64,000 nt of DNA from Nocardia sp. MH4 (GCF_019266065.1 NZ_LPNR01000096.1:1-64000); one strand, 5' to 3'; positions 18,656 to 28,189 are shown, counted from the stretch's first letter. Program-made: numbers and translations. The notes: generated from the letters alone by a model not told the origin.

Positions 18656-19906
18656 TCAGCTCCCTTCCCTGCCGAAACGTCCGGGGATCTCGAACCCCTC
18701 GATCGCTGTGTCGACCGAAACCACGGCGCCCCGATGGATGACGGTCCGGGCGGCGGGCCGATCCATCACGGCCGCCGTCGGGCTCACCGCGTCGACCAGG
18801 AAGAACTCCGCCGGATCACCGACCGCGACACCGGGATGCGGATCGAGCAGGTCGAGCGGACGCAGACTCCGATCGATCACGCTCGCGCCGCCCCAGGTCG
18901 CCACGGCCAGTGCGTGCTCCACGTGCTGATCCGACCCGTACCCGTTGACGAACGCGAGTTGCCACGCGCGGTCGAGCATGTCGCCGTTGCCGTAGGGCGA
19001 CCAGTAGTCCCGCTGACCGTCCATCCCGACCCCGACCCGCACGCCGGCGGCCGCCAGGTCGAGCAGGGGCAGTGCCCAGCCCTGCGCGCCCGCCGCGTGC
19101 GTCAGCGCGATATCGAACTCCGCCAGCTGCGCGATTGCCCCCGGCACGCCGGGCAGGCCACTGGCCAGACACCGCGCGTGCGAGATGGTCACCCGACCGG
19201 TCATCCCGAGTGCCCGCACCCGCTCGATGATCAGCGACAACGTGAACAGCCCGAGCTCGCCCGCCTCGTGCAGATGGATGTCGACCCCGGCCTGATGCCT
19301 TTCGGCCAACCCGAATACCGCGTCGAGATGCCGTACCGGATCACGGTCGAGTTCGCACGGGTCCATCCCGCCGACCAGGTCGGCGCCGGCCGAGAGCGCC
19401 GCGTCCATCAGATCGACGACACCGGGTTCGAGCAGAATGCCGACCTGCGGGAACGCCACGATCTCCACGTCGCAGACGTCGGTGTAGCGTTCCCGCGCCG
19501 CGAGTTCACCCTCGAGCTTCGCGAGCCCGGTGTCGGCGTCCACCTGGGCGTGGCTGCGAATCCTGGTGGCGCCGTTGGCGACCGCGACGGCGAGGGTGAA
19601 CGAGGCCCGCTCGGTCACCGAGCGCTCGGCCGTGCGCCACTGCGCCCGGTCGTTCATGATCCGGCCCCACCGGCCCGGCTCGCCGGTCTGCGCCCGGAAC
19701 GGCAGCCCCAGGCGACTGGAATCCAGGTGCAGGTGCACGTCGGACAGGGCGGGCAGGAGCAGCCTGCCCGCGCCGTCGACCCGCTCGGCGGCCGTCCTCG
19801 TCGTGCCGGTCGCCGCGACCGCGGCGACCACGCCGTCCTCGATGAGCACGTCCACCGGCTCGGTGCCCCACGGGCGCACATCGCTGAGCAGCAGCGAATC
19901 CCCCAT
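18656..19906 (-). CDS. Cytosine deaminase-like (CodA-type) amidohydrolase
   Basis: 416 residues. All catalytic elements of the CodA group are visible: SDVHLHLD (H58, H60), VDIHLHEAG (H211 and catalytic E214), ISHA (H243) and VGMDGQRDYWSPYGNGDML (D296), the last closely matching the GxDNxRDxxxPxGNGDM loop of cytosine deaminase. It therefore hydrolyses an amino or amide group on a small heterocycle or similar compound; cytosine itself is not proven. It sits between the binding-protein gene (4 bp away) and a second amidohydrolase, so the ABC transporter probably delivers its substrate. Confidence 0.87.
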   Translation of the reverse strand: MGDSLLLSDVRPWGTEPVDVLIEDGVVAAVAATGTTRTAAERVDGAGRLLLPALSDVHLHLDSSRLGLPFRAQTGEPGRWGRIMNDRAQWRTAERSVTERASFTLAVAVANGATRIRSHAQVDADTGLAKLEGELAARERYTDVCDVEIVAFPQVGILLEPGVVDLMDAALSAGADLVGGMDPCELDRDPVRHLDAVFGLAERHQAGVDIHLHEAGELGLFTLSLIIERVRALGMTGRVTISHARCLASGLPGVPGAIAQLAEFDIALTHAAGAQGWALPLLDLAAAGVRVGVGMDGQRDYWSPYGNGDMLDRAWQLAFVNGYGSDQHVEHALAVATWGGASVIDRSLRPLDLLDPHPGVAVGDPAEFFLVDAVSPTAAVMDRPAARTVIHRGAVVSVDTAIEGFEIPGRFGREGS

Positions 19907-19910
19907 GGAC

Positions 19911-21440
19911 TCAGTCCTTTCCGAAGCTCGCCAGGTCGACGGTGATCATCCCGTCCGCCCGGGGCTGCCACCGCAGCGCCGGGTCGACGGCGTAGCTGGC
20001 GTCCGGGGTGTAGAGGCCGATCAGCAGCGCCTTCGCGTCGTTGAGGGTGAACAGCTCGCGGTAGACGTCGATCCTGGCCTGCCCGGCGACGGTCCGGGTC
20101 TTGGCCACCAGCGCCTGGGTTTCCGGCAGCATCGCGTAGTCGTTCCACTGCCCGCCGAACATCGAGGCGATCGGCGCGTCACCGTCCATGGTGGAGGGGG
20201 CGTAGGTGTTGAGGTAGATGCCGGTGGCGGCCTTCTTGCTGTAGATCATCTGCGACAGGCTGCTCTGATCGGTGCCCTGCAACGTGATGGTGATGCCGAC
20301 CTCGGCGAGGTTGGCCTGGATCGACTGGGCGATCTCCGAACTCAGCGGGATGCGCCCGTTGGTCGCGTACTGGAACGGGATCGGCGTCCCGCGGTAGCCC
20401 GCCGCGGCCAGCAACTGCTTGGCCTTGGCGGTATCACGCACCGGCGCCGGGTATTTCGGGTCGAATCCGCCGACGTTCTCGGCGACCAGCTGGTTGTCGA
20501 CCGTCGCCCGGCCCGCCAGCAGGGTCTTCACGATGCCCTCGCGATCGATCGACAGCGCGATCGCCTCGCGGACCCGCTGGTCGGCCAGCGGACCGGCGGT
20601 GGCGTTCATGCCGAGGAAGGTGACACCGTTGGAGACCCGCGACTCGATCCGCACGCTGGATGAACCCTCCACGGCCGCTACCTGATTCGGGGCGACCAGC
20701 GCGATGTCGAGGCTGCCGGACTGGACACCGTTGAGCCGGGCGTCGGCGTCGGCCACCGTCTTGAAGGTGACCGCCTCCATCGTGGCCTTCTCGCCCCAGT
20801 AGTCCGGATTGCGCTTGACCGCGTATTCGACGCCGCGCGTGTAGTGATCGAAGACGAACGGCCCGGACCCGACCGGCGCGGCGGCGAATCCCGCGGACCC
20901 CAGCTTCGTGTACACCGACTCGGGCACGATCGAGACGCCGGTGGTGATCGTCGGCCACGCGGAGAACGGGGCGTTGAGGCTGAACACCACGGTGTTGCCG
21001 GGTCCGACGGCGGCGGAGGTGAACATCTCCATGTAGGTGGCCGGGTCGCCGGTCGGCGTCGCCTTGATCTGGTTGTAGGTGAACGCGACATCGGAGGCCT
21101 TCAGCGGCTCGCCGTTGTGGAATTTCACACCGTCGCGGATGGTGAAGGTCCACTGGGTGAAGTCGGCGTTGTGCTCCCACTTCGTCGCCAGCTTCGGCCC
21201 GATCACGCCTTCGCTGTCGAATCGGGCGAGCTGGTCGAAGGTCGCGAAGTAGTAGTTGTAGCCGGCCAGCGACCCGTCACTGATCGGGTCGGGCACGTCG
21301 GTCGGCTCGGTGACCGCGCCGACGACCAGCGTTGTCGCCGAAGCGGTGTCGGAACCCGCGGGCGCGCAGGCACTGAGGGTGAAGGTGGCGAAGGCGAGGA
21401 CGGCGAGCCCTGTCGCCATCCCGCGGGTGATCGGTTTCAT
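19911..21440 (-). CDS. ABC transporter substrate-binding lipoprotein (family 5)
   Basis: 509 residues. Signal peptide with lipobox TLSAC (Cys25), then an SBP_bac_5 (DppA/OppA) fold: FTQWTFTIRDGVKFHNGEPL and ASDVAFTYNQI are family hallmarks. Attached to the outer face of the membrane, it captures a solute for the adjacent permeases. Family 5 includes peptide, nickel and opine binders, so the ligand is inferred only from the two neighbouring amidohydrolases. The start overlaps the upstream ATPase stop by 4 nt. Confidence 0.93.
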   Translation of the reverse strand: MKPITRGMATGLAVLAFATFTLSACAPAGSDTASATTLVVGAVTEPTDVPDPISDGSLAGYNYYFATFDQLARFDSEGVIGPKLATKWEHNADFTQWTFTIRDGVKFHNGEPLKASDVAFTYNQIKATPTGDPATYMEMFTSAAVGPGNTVVFSLNAPFSAWPTITTGVSIVPESVYTKLGSAGFAAAPVGSGPFVFDHYTRGVEYAVKRNPDYWGEKATMEAVTFKTVADADARLNGVQSGSLDIALVAPNQVAAVEGSSSVRIESRVSNGVTFLGMNATAGPLADQRVREAIALSIDREGIVKTLLAGRATVDNQLVAENVGGFDPKYPAPVRDTAKAKQLLAAAGYRGTPIPFQYATNGRIPLSSEIAQSIQANLAEVGITITLQGTDQSSLSQMIYSKKAATGIYLNTYAPSTMDGDAPIASMFGGQWNDYAMLPETQALVAKTRTVAGQARIDVYRELFTLNDAKALLIGLYTPDASYAVDPALRWQPRADGMITVDLASFGKD

Positions 21441-22435
21441 CGGTTTCCTTTCGACGGGCGTGCGAGCGGGTGCAGGCAGGCCGCGACATGGTCGGTACGA
21501 CCCTGTGGTTCGAGTTCCGGTACGCGCGTCGCGCAGTCGGCGGTGGCGAGGGGGCAGCGGGTGCGGAAGGTGCAGCCGCTCGGTGGGTTCGCGGCATCGG
21601 GCAGTTCGCCGCGCACCAGCGTCGAGGTGTCGCGGCGGCGTCGATGCGGGTCGGGCACGGGCGCCGAGGCGATCAGGGCCCGCGTGTACGGGTGCGCGGG
21701 GCCGGTGAAGACGTCTTCGGTCGCGCCGATCTCGACGAGCTTGCCCAGGTGCATCACCGCGATCCGGTCGGACAGGTGGCGCACCACCGACAGATCGTGG
21801 GCGATGAACAGATACGACAGCCCGAGCTGTTCCTGCAGGTCCTGTAACAGATTGATGACCTGGGCCTGCACCGAGGCGTCCAGCGCGGAGACGGGTTCGT
21901 CGAGCACCAGCACCTCGGGCCCCGGGGCGAGCGCCCTGGCGATGCCGAGCCGCTGCCGCTGTCCGCCGGAGAACTCGGCGGGCTTGCGCGCCAGCGCGTC
22001 GCGGCCCAGTCCCACCTGATCCAGCAGCTCCACCACGCGCTCTCGCCGGTATCCGCCCGCGATGCGCAGCGGCTCGGCGACGATGTCGTGCGCGGTCATG
22101 CGCGGATCGAGGGAGGAGTACGGGTCCTGGAACACCAGCTGGACCCGGTTGCGCAGCGCGCGCCGGGCCTGCGGGCGCAGCGTCGCCAGATCGTGGCCGA
22201 GGATCCGGATCGAGCCCGCGCTCGGGGTATTGATCCCGAAAAGGGTGCGGACCAGCGTCGACTTGCCGCCGCCGGATTCGCCGACCAGGCCGAAGGTCTC
22301 GCCGCGGCGGACCGCGAAGCTCACGCCGTCGAGGGCGCGGAGCCTGCGTGTGCCGAGGAGCCCGCGCCTGCTGGTGAAGCTCACCTCCAGTCGGTCGACC
22401 CGGATGACGTCCTCGGGCTCGTCGATCGTCGTCAT
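21437..22435 (-). CDS. Dipeptide-type ABC transporter ATPase (DppF/OppF-like)
   Basis: 332 residues. Walker A GESGGGKST, signature EFSGGQRQRLGIARAL, Walker B VLVLDEPVSALD and the C-terminal oligopeptide-type extension with clustered cysteines (CTFRTRCPLATADC, then a further Cys) are all present; in relatives this extension can carry an Fe-S cluster. ATG 22435 gives MTTIDEPEDVIRV and overlaps the previous stop by 4 nt (ATGA). The frame is open further upstream, but that part shadows the DppD-like gene. Energises uptake together with the DppD-like ATPase. Confidence 0.93.
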   Translation of the reverse strand: MTTIDEPEDVIRVDRLEVSFTSRRGLLGTRRLRALDGVSFAVRRGETFGLVGESGGGKSTLVRTLFGINTPSAGSIRILGHDLATLRPQARRALRNRVQLVFQDPYSSLDPRMTAHDIVAEPLRIAGGYRRERVVELLDQVGLGRDALARKPAEFSGGQRQRLGIARALAPGPEVLVLDEPVSALDASVQAQVINLLQDLQEQLGLSYLFIAHDLSVVRHLSDRIAVMHLGKLVEIGATEDVFTGPAHPYTRALIASAPVPDPHRRRRDTSTLVRGELPDAANPPSGCTFRTRCPLATADCATRVPELEPQGRTDHVAACLHPLARPSKGNR

Positions 22436-23433
22436 GCGGAGAGGTCCTGTTCGATCGGCGCGGACTCGATCGCGGGCGGGCAGGCCACCGCGCGCCCGCC
22501 GGCCAGCGGGACGAGAACCGGTGTGGTTGTCGAGCATTCGTCGTTCTTCCCGGCGAACTCGCAGCGCGGGGCGAAGCCGCATCCGGGCGGACGTCGCGTC
22601 GGTGACGGGGGCGAACCGGGGATGGCGTAGGCCCTGGCGCCGCCCGACTGTCCGAGCAGGCTGCGTTGCAGCCCCCGGGTGTACGGGTGGGTGGCGTCGT
22701 CGAAGATCTGCCACACGGTCGCGGTCTCGACGACCCGGCCCGCGTACATGATCGCCACCCGATCGGCGTACTGCGCGACCAAGCCGAGGTCGTGGGTGAT
22801 CAGGACCATCGCCGCGCCACTGCGGGCGCGGGCCTGCGCCAGCACCTCCATGAGCTGGGCCTGGATGGTGACGTCGAGGGCCGTGGTCGGCTCGTCGGCG
22901 ATGAGCACCGCCGGATCGTTGGCCATCGCCATGGCGATCACCGCGCGCTGCCGCATGCCACCCGACCACTGGTGCGGGTAGGCGCGGGCCCGCTCGGCAG
23001 GCTGGGGAATGCCCACGGCGGCGAGGAGTTCGACGACGCGCTGAGTGCGTGCCCGGGCGTCGAGCCGCTGGTGCACGGCCAGCGCGCGCCCGATCTGGAC
23101 GCCGACCCGGCGGACCGGGTTGAGCGTGGTCATCGGGTCCTGGAAAACCATGCCGAGCTCGGCGCCGCGGAGCTTGCGCAGGGTCTCGTCGTCCGCACCG
23201 ACGAGTTCGGCGCCACGGAAACGCACACTGCCCGAGAAGATCTCCAGCGGTGCGGGCAGCAGGCCGAGCACGGCGAGCATCGTCACCGACTTGCCGGAGC
23301 CGGATTCGCCGACGAGACAGAGCACTTCACCCTCGGCCAGCCGCAGGCTCACCGAGTCGACGAGCACCACCCGCTCCCCCGCCGCCGTCTCGTAGCCCAC
23401 GGTGAGATCGGTGATCTCCAACAGCGCGCTCAT
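22432..23433 (-). CDS. Dipeptide-type ABC transporter ATPase (DppD/OppD-like)
   Basis: 333 residues. Walker A GESGSGKSV, signature WSGGMRQRAVIAMAM, Walker B VLIADEPTTALD, H-loop ITHDLGL. The C-terminal extension holds CGFAPRCEF and a further Cys. It is the DppD-type partner ATPase of the heterodimer. It overlaps both neighbours by 4 nt, a sign of stoichiometric translation within the operon. Confidence 0.93.
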   Translation of the reverse strand: MSALLEITDLTVGYETAAGERVVLVDSVSLRLAEGEVLCLVGESGSGKSVTMLAVLGLLPAPLEIFSGSVRFRGAELVGADDETLRKLRGAELGMVFQDPMTTLNPVRRVGVQIGRALAVHQRLDARARTQRVVELLAAVGIPQPAERARAYPHQWSGGMRQRAVIAMAMANDPAVLIADEPTTALDVTIQAQLMEVLAQARARSGAAMVLITHDLGLVAQYADRVAIMYAGRVVETATVWQIFDDATHPYTRGLQRSLLGQSGGARAYAIPGSPPSPTRRPPGCGFAPRCEFAGKNDECSTTTPVLVPLAGGRAVACPPAIESAPIEQDLSA

Positions 23434-24293
23434 GCCGCGACCTCCTTCGCGAGTGCGCCGCGCCGGGCCCGCCGCACCCGGCGCAGCCCCTGCCCCTCGT
23501 CGGTGAATCGCCTACTGGCCAGCAGGGTTCCGCCGATCACCAGCAGCAGGGCGACGGCGGGCACGATCGTCAGATACGGGGCTTGGCGCAGATATTTCTG
23601 CCCGTCGGTGATCATCAATCCCCAGCTCGGGGTGGGCGGTTGCACGCCGAGACCGAGGTAGTCGAACGAGGAGATCATGATCAGCACGTTGCCGAGATCG
23701 GCGGTCGCCAGGATCAGCACCGGCGCGGTGACGTGTCCGACGACGTGCTCGCGCATCACCCAGCCCGAGCGCGCACCGAGCAGCTTCGGCGCGATCACGA
23801 AATCGCGGCCGGACAGGCCCAGTGCCACCGAGCGCGCCACTCTGGCGTAGCCGACCCAGAAGGTGACGCCGAGGATCGTGGCCATCAGCACGGTGCTCGG
23901 TCCGCGAATGGCCGACACGGCCATGATCACCAGTGTCATCGGGACCGCGAGCTGCACGTCCGCGACGCCCATCAGCACGTTGTCGGTGACGCCGCGGAAG
24001 TAGCCCGACACCGTGCCGATCGCCATCCCGATCAGCGCGTTGACCGCCACGATCACCAGGACCAGCCCGAGCGTGATCCGCCCGGCCAGCGCCAGCCTGC
24101 TCGCCAGGTCACGGCCGAGCGAATCGGTGCCGAGCGGGTAGTGCCCGTCGGTGAACGGCCGGGTGAACGCGGACGCGAGGTGCTGCGCGTACGGGTCGTA
24201 GCCGGGAAAGAGCGGGTAGAGCAGTGAGAACAGGACGACGGCCAGGATCATCGCGACGCCGGCGATCGTGGCGTGCTGACGGGGGCGGATCAC
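23430..24293 (-). CDS. ABC transporter permease (DppC-like)
   Basis: 287 residues with about six membrane segments, starting at 12-30 (TIAGVAMILAVVLFSLLYPL). The cytoplasmic EAA-type loop reads APKLLGARSGWVMREHVVGH. An N-terminal segment before the first periplasmic loop (HYPLGTDSLGRDLASRL) is characteristic of DppC. Forms the channel with the DppB-like permease. It overlaps the genes on both sides by 4 nt. Confidence 0.92.
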   Translation of the reverse strand: MIRPRQHATIAGVAMILAVVLFSLLYPLFPGYDPYAQHLASAFTRPFTDGHYPLGTDSLGRDLASRLALAGRITLGLVLVIVAVNALIGMAIGTVSGYFRGVTDNVLMGVADVQLAVPMTLVIMAVSAIRGPSTVLMATILGVTFWVGYARVARSVALGLSGRDFVIAPKLLGARSGWVMREHVVGHVTAPVLILATADLGNVLIMISSFDYLGLGVQPPTPSWGLMITDGQKYLRQAPYLTIVPAVALLLVIGGTLLASRRFTDEGQGLRRVRRARRGALAKEVAA

Positions 24294-25210
24294 CGGACCC
24301 TCGCTCTCGGGTCGATGACGCCGTAGAGGACGTCGATGCCGAAGTTGACGATCACGAAGATCGTCGCGATCACCACCAGCCCGGACTGAACCACCGGAAA
24401 GTCCCGGTTGAACACCGCGTCGAGCATGAGCTGACCCAAACCCGGCCAGGCGAAGACGTTCTCGACGATGACCAGACCACCGAGCAAGGTGCCCAGGGTG
24501 ATTCCGGAGATGGTGAGCACCGGCAGCAGCGCGTTGGGCAGGACATCGCGCAGCAGCACCGACGACCGGCGCTCGCCGCGCGCGTAGGCGGTGCGCACGT
24601 AGTCCTGAGAGCTCTCCGCGACCAGCGAGTTGTCCAGCAGCCGTGAATACACGACGAACTGCGCGGTCGCGATGGTCACCGCGGGCATGACGATCGCGAG
24701 CGGATCGGCACCGGCCAGTGACGGTAACCAGCCCAGCGTCACCGAGAACACCAGCACCAGCAGCAGCCCGAACAGGAAGTCCGGCACGGCGAGTCGGGCC
24801 GCGCCGAGTCCGAGTGCGACCCCGCGCAGCGACCAGCGGCCACTGAGATGGATGACGAGCACGACGGCGAAGGCCAGCGCGAGCCCGATCGCGAAGCCGG
24901 TGACGCCCAGTTGCAGGGAGGCGGGCAGACGCTGCAGGACCAGCGACATCGACGAGGTGCCGGTCTGCTGGTAGGAGTCCCCGAAATCACCCGACAGAAT
25001 TCCGGTCAGGTAGTCGAGGTACTGGGTCAGCGGCGGCTTGTCGAAGCCGAGTTCGTGGTTGAGTGCCGCGATATCGGCCGCACTGGCGGTCTCGGGCAGC
25101 AGCGACGCGGCGGGGCTTCCGGTCAGCCTGCCGAGCAGGAATGCCAGTGAGATGACGGCGAAAACGGTGATCACCGCCTGCGCGAAGCGGCGGAGCAGAT
25201 AGACGGCCAA
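24290..25210 (-). CDS. ABC transporter permease (DppB-like), first gene of the uptake operon
   Basis: 306 residues from TTG 25210, which has AGAGAGGA at 25216-25223 on this strand; the frame extends further upstream but without family resemblance. Six membrane segments, DppB N terminus AVYLLRRFAQAVITVFAVIS, and the EAA loop YARGERRSSVLLRDVLPNAL. Proposed operon order: DppB, DppC, DppD, DppF, binding protein, CodA-like, second amidohydrolase. The promoter lies in the 243-bp region shared with the divergent GntR regulator. Confidence 0.9.
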   Translation of the reverse strand: MAVYLLRRFAQAVITVFAVISLAFLLGRLTGSPAASLLPETASAADIAALNHELGFDKPPLTQYLDYLTGILSGDFGDSYQQTGTSSMSLVLQRLPASLQLGVTGFAIGLALAFAVVLVIHLSGRWSLRGVALGLGAARLAVPDFLFGLLLVLVFSVTLGWLPSLAGADPLAIVMPAVTIATAQFVVYSRLLDNSLVAESSQDYVRTAYARGERRSSVLLRDVLPNALLPVLTISGITLGTLLGGLVIVENVFAWPGLGQLMLDAVFNRDFPVVQSGLVVIATIFVIVNFGIDVLYGVIDPRARVR

Positions 25211-25315
25211 CTCGCATCCTCTCTGTGGCCGATGGTGAATCGGTATACAGAATTGGAGTTGGGTGTATCCCGCTTGTGTTCCGCACGTTTCGGTCCGGTG
25301 AATGATGCGGCTGGT

Positions 25316-25334
25316 CGAAAAGATATATATTTCG
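25316..25334. promoter_or_regulatory. AT-rich dyad A, candidate GntR operator
   Basis: CGAAA, 9 bases (AGATATATA), TTTCG. It lies about 106 bp upstream of the permease start and 120 bp upstream of the GntR start. AT-rich in an otherwise GC-rich region. It shares the CGAA..GATATAT..TTCG pattern with the second dyad next to the GntR start. Confidence 0.5.
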
Positions 25335-25427
25335 TGGTCAGTGGGTGTTTTCGAACCGCTGTCCGACGGCGTATCCGGCTTCGGTGCACCAGCGAACCCT
25401 GCGCGACCAGACGAAACAACGGTCGAC

Positions 25428-25441
25428 CGAAGATATATTCG
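25428..25441. promoter_or_regulatory. AT-rich dyad B, candidate GntR operator
   Basis: CGAA-GATATA-TTCG, 12 bp before the GntR GTG start, a position suited to autoregulation. Same core as the dyad at 25316-25334. Confidence 0.5.
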
Positions 25442-25453
25442 TAGACTTACTCC

Positions 25454-26146
25454 GTGGCCCGAGACCAACGTCGCCCGGCGGAAGCCGTCGACGACACCTC
25501 CCAGACCCGGCGGATCTACGACGAGCTTCGGCGCAACATCATCACCGGGGTATACCGGGAAGGCGAGAAGTTACCGGAGGCCCGCGTCGCCGCCATGCTC
25601 GGCACCTCGCGACTGCCGGTGCGCGAGGCGCTGGCGCTGCTCGAATTCGACGGCATCGTCAGCGCGCTGCCCCGGCGCAGCGCGGTCGTGCGCTCCTGGG
25701 ATCGCGCGGCGGTGGAGGAACTCTTCGACGTGCGGATCGGGCTGGAACCGCTCGGCGCCCGGCTCGCCGCCGCCCGCATCCGGCAGGGTCACGACAGCGC
25801 ACCGCTGCGAGCCGCGCTACGAGAAGCGCAGGTGGCCACCGACTCTCGTGATCCGCTGCGGATCGCCGAGACCAACGCGAAGCTGCACGGCGCGATCGTC
25901 GAACTGTCCGGCAACAGCCTGCTCACCCAGCTGATGCGCACCATTCTGGCCCGGATGGCGTGGCTGTTCTTCCTCACCGCCGACCGCGACACCGAGGAGC
26001 AGCGCGACGAACATCGCCACCTCATCGAGGCGATCTCCTCCGGCGACGAACGCCTCGCCGAGTACGCGATGCTCAGCCACACCGAGGCGGGCCGCACGCC
26101 GACGCTGGCCATCGTCACCGCGCTGCGCCACGCCGACCCCGCCTGA
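25454..26146 (+). CDS. GntR/FadR-family (FCD) regulator of the adjacent uptake operon
   Basis: 230 residues. Winged helix at about 20-80: TRRIYDELRRNIITGVYREG then RVAAMLGTSRLPVREALALL. The C-terminal all-helical FCD domain contains the metal-type residues of this group (NAKLH and RDEHRHLIEAI). It is divergent from the ABC/amidohydrolase operon, so the effector is probably the transported compound or a product. GTG 25454 is the only reasonable start. Its stop lies inside a terminator stem. Confidence 0.9.
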   Translation: MARDQRRPAEAVDDTSQTRRIYDELRRNIITGVYREGEKLPEARVAAMLGTSRLPVREALALLEFDGIVSALPRRSAVVRSWDRAAVEELFDVRIGLEPLGARLAAARIRQGHDSAPLRAALREAQVATDSRDPLRIAETNAKLHGAIVELSGNSLLTQLMRTILARMAWLFFLTADRDTEEQRDEHRHLIEAISSGDERLAEYAMLSHTEAGRTPTLAIVTALRHADPA

Positions 26147-26158
26147 CAGCGGGGTCGG
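26131..26158. terminator. Terminator overlapping the GntR stop codon
   Basis: 11-bp perfect stem (26131-26141 / 26148-26158) with loop CTGACA, which contains the TGA stop of the GntR gene. It separates GntR from the convergent ABC exporter gene ending at 26169. Confidence 0.75.
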
Positions 26159-26168
26159 CGCGGTTCGG

Positions 26169-28052
26169 TCAGGCCGCGGTGACAGGGACCGGGTCCTCGG
26201 CGAACTGGGTGCGGTAGAGCTCGGCGTAGCGGCCGTCGGCATTGAGCAGGTCGGCGTGGGTGCCGCGCTCGACGATGCGGCCCTGCTCGAGCACCACGAT
26301 CTGATCGGCGGAGCGGATCGTGGACAGCCGGTGGGCGATCACCAGCGCGGTCCGGCCGTGCAGCGCCTCGGTGAGCGCTTCCTGCACCGCCGCCTCGGAG
26401 GTGGAGTCCAGCGAGGCGGTGGCCTCGTCGAGGATCACCACGCGGGGCTGCTTGAGCAGCAGGCGCGCGATGGTCAGGCGCTGGCGTTCACCACCGGAGA
26501 GGCGGTAGCCGCGCTCGCCGACGACGGTGTCGAGGCCGTCGGTGAGCGAGTCGACCAGCTCGCCGAGCCGGGCCCGGCGCAGCGCGTCCCACAGTTCGTC
26601 CTCGGTCGCCTCCGGCCGTGCCAGCAGCAGGTTGGCGCGGATCGTGTCGTGGAACAGGTGACCGTCCTGGGTGACCAGGCCGACCGTGCGCTGGATGGAC
26701 TCGGTGGTCAGCTCGCGCACATCGGTGCCGTTGAGCCGGACCGCGCCGGAGTCGACGTCGTAGAGGCGCGAAACCAGCTGGGCGATGGTGGATTTGCCCG
26801 CGCCGGACGAGCCGACCAGGGCGATCAGCTGGCCGGGCTCGGCCCGCAGCGACACCTCGTGCAGCACCTCCACGCCGCCCCGGGTGTCCAGGGTCGCCAC
26901 GTCCTCGAGCGAGGCCAGCGAGACCTTGTCGGCCGAGGGGTAGCCGAAGGTCACCGCGTCCAGCTCCACCGCGACCGGACCGTCGGCGACCGGGACCGCG
27001 CCGGGCGCGTCCTCGATCAGCGGCCGCAGATCCAGCACCTCGAACACGCGCTCGAAACTCACCAGTGCCGACATGATCTCCAGGCGCGCGCTGGCCAGCG
27101 CGGTGAGCGGGGTGTAGAGGCGGGTCAGCAGCAGTGACAGGGCGACGACCGAACCCGCGTCCAGACTGCCCTGCAGGGCGTACCAGCCGCCCAGGCCGTA
27201 GACCAGTGCCAGGGCCAGCGCGGAGACCAGGGTGAGCGAGGTGACGAAGGTGGTCTGCAGCATGGCGGTGCGCACGCCGATGTCGCGGACCCGGGTGGCG
27301 CGCACCGCGAACTCCGCGGACTCCTGCCGCGGCCTGCCGAACAGCTTCACCAGGGTGGCGCCCGGCGCGGAGAAGCGCTCGGTCATCTGGGTGCTCATGG
27401 CGGCGTTGAGCTGCGCGGCCTCGCGCTGCATGGCGGCCAGCCGATTGCCCGCCCGGCGCGCGGGGATCACGAACACCGGCAGCAGCACGAGCGCGAGCAG
27501 GGTGATCTGCCAGGAGATGCTGAGCATGACCGCGAGGGTCAGCGCCAGCGTCACCAGGTTGGTGACCACGCCCGACAGAGTGTCGCTGAACGCGCGCTGC
27601 GCGCCGATCACATCGCTGTTGAGCCTGCTCACCAGCGCGCCGGTCCTGGTGCGGGTGAAGAACGCGACCGGCATCTTCTGCACGTGATCGAACACGGCGG
27701 TGCGCAGGTCCAGGATCAGGCCCTCACCGATCCGGGCGGACAGCCACCGGATGACGATGCCGAGGCCGGCGTCGAGCACCGCCAGGCCCGCGATGGCGAG
27801 CGCGAGGATGACGACCGTGCGCGGCGCGGAGCCGCCGACGATGTCGTTGACGACGCGACCGGCCAGCACCGGCGTCGCCACGCCGAGCACCGCGGCGAGC
27901 ACGCTGAGCAGCAGGAACGCCGAGATCCGCCGCCAGTGCGCCTCGGCGAAACGCAGAATGCGCCGCGCGGTGGACAGGCTGAACGGCCGCTCCTCCTCGG
28001 GCGCGTTCATCCGCCGGTACATCTGGCTGTAGGCCACCGATTCGATACTCAC
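26169..28052 (-). CDS. ABC exporter, fused permease and ATPase (half transporter)
   Basis: 627 residues. N-terminal ABC_membrane domain with about six helices (40-330), then an ATPase domain: Walker A GSSGAGKST, signature LSGGERQRLTIARLLL, Walker B VVILDEATASLDS, H-loop IAHRLST. A 45-residue loop between the domains (AGAVPVADG region) is typical. It works as a homo- or heterodimer exporting lipids or drugs; the substrate cannot be read. ATG 28052 starts MSIESVAYSQ. It is divergent from the FAD/Fe-S gene and appears monocistronic. Confidence 0.92.
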   Translation of the reverse strand: MSIESVAYSQMYRRMNAPEEERPFSLSTARRILRFAEAHWRRISAFLLLSVLAAVLGVATPVLAGRVVNDIVGGSAPRTVVILALAIAGLAVLDAGLGIVIRWLSARIGEGLILDLRTAVFDHVQKMPVAFFTRTRTGALVSRLNSDVIGAQRAFSDTLSGVVTNLVTLALTLAVMLSISWQITLLALVLLPVFVIPARRAGNRLAAMQREAAQLNAAMSTQMTERFSAPGATLVKLFGRPRQESAEFAVRATRVRDIGVRTAMLQTTFVTSLTLVSALALALVYGLGGWYALQGSLDAGSVVALSLLLTRLYTPLTALASARLEIMSALVSFERVFEVLDLRPLIEDAPGAVPVADGPVAVELDAVTFGYPSADKVSLASLEDVATLDTRGGVEVLHEVSLRAEPGQLIALVGSSGAGKSTIAQLVSRLYDVDSGAVRLNGTDVRELTTESIQRTVGLVTQDGHLFHDTIRANLLLARPEATEDELWDALRRARLGELVDSLTDGLDTVVGERGYRLSGGERQRLTIARLLLKQPRVVILDEATASLDSTSEAAVQEALTEALHGRTALVIAHRLSTIRSADQIVVLEQGRIVERGTHADLLNADGRYAELYRTQFAEDPVPVTAA

Positions 28053-28189
28053 TGCCGCACTCCTCTTCGCTCCCCACCCATCGAACTCCTGCCCACCGAC
28101 ACTAAAACCTCAACAAAGGTTGACTGCAAATACATTTCCGGGACCGCCCGTTCCGCCGGCAGCGAACACCGGCGAAATAAGCTGGTCGG

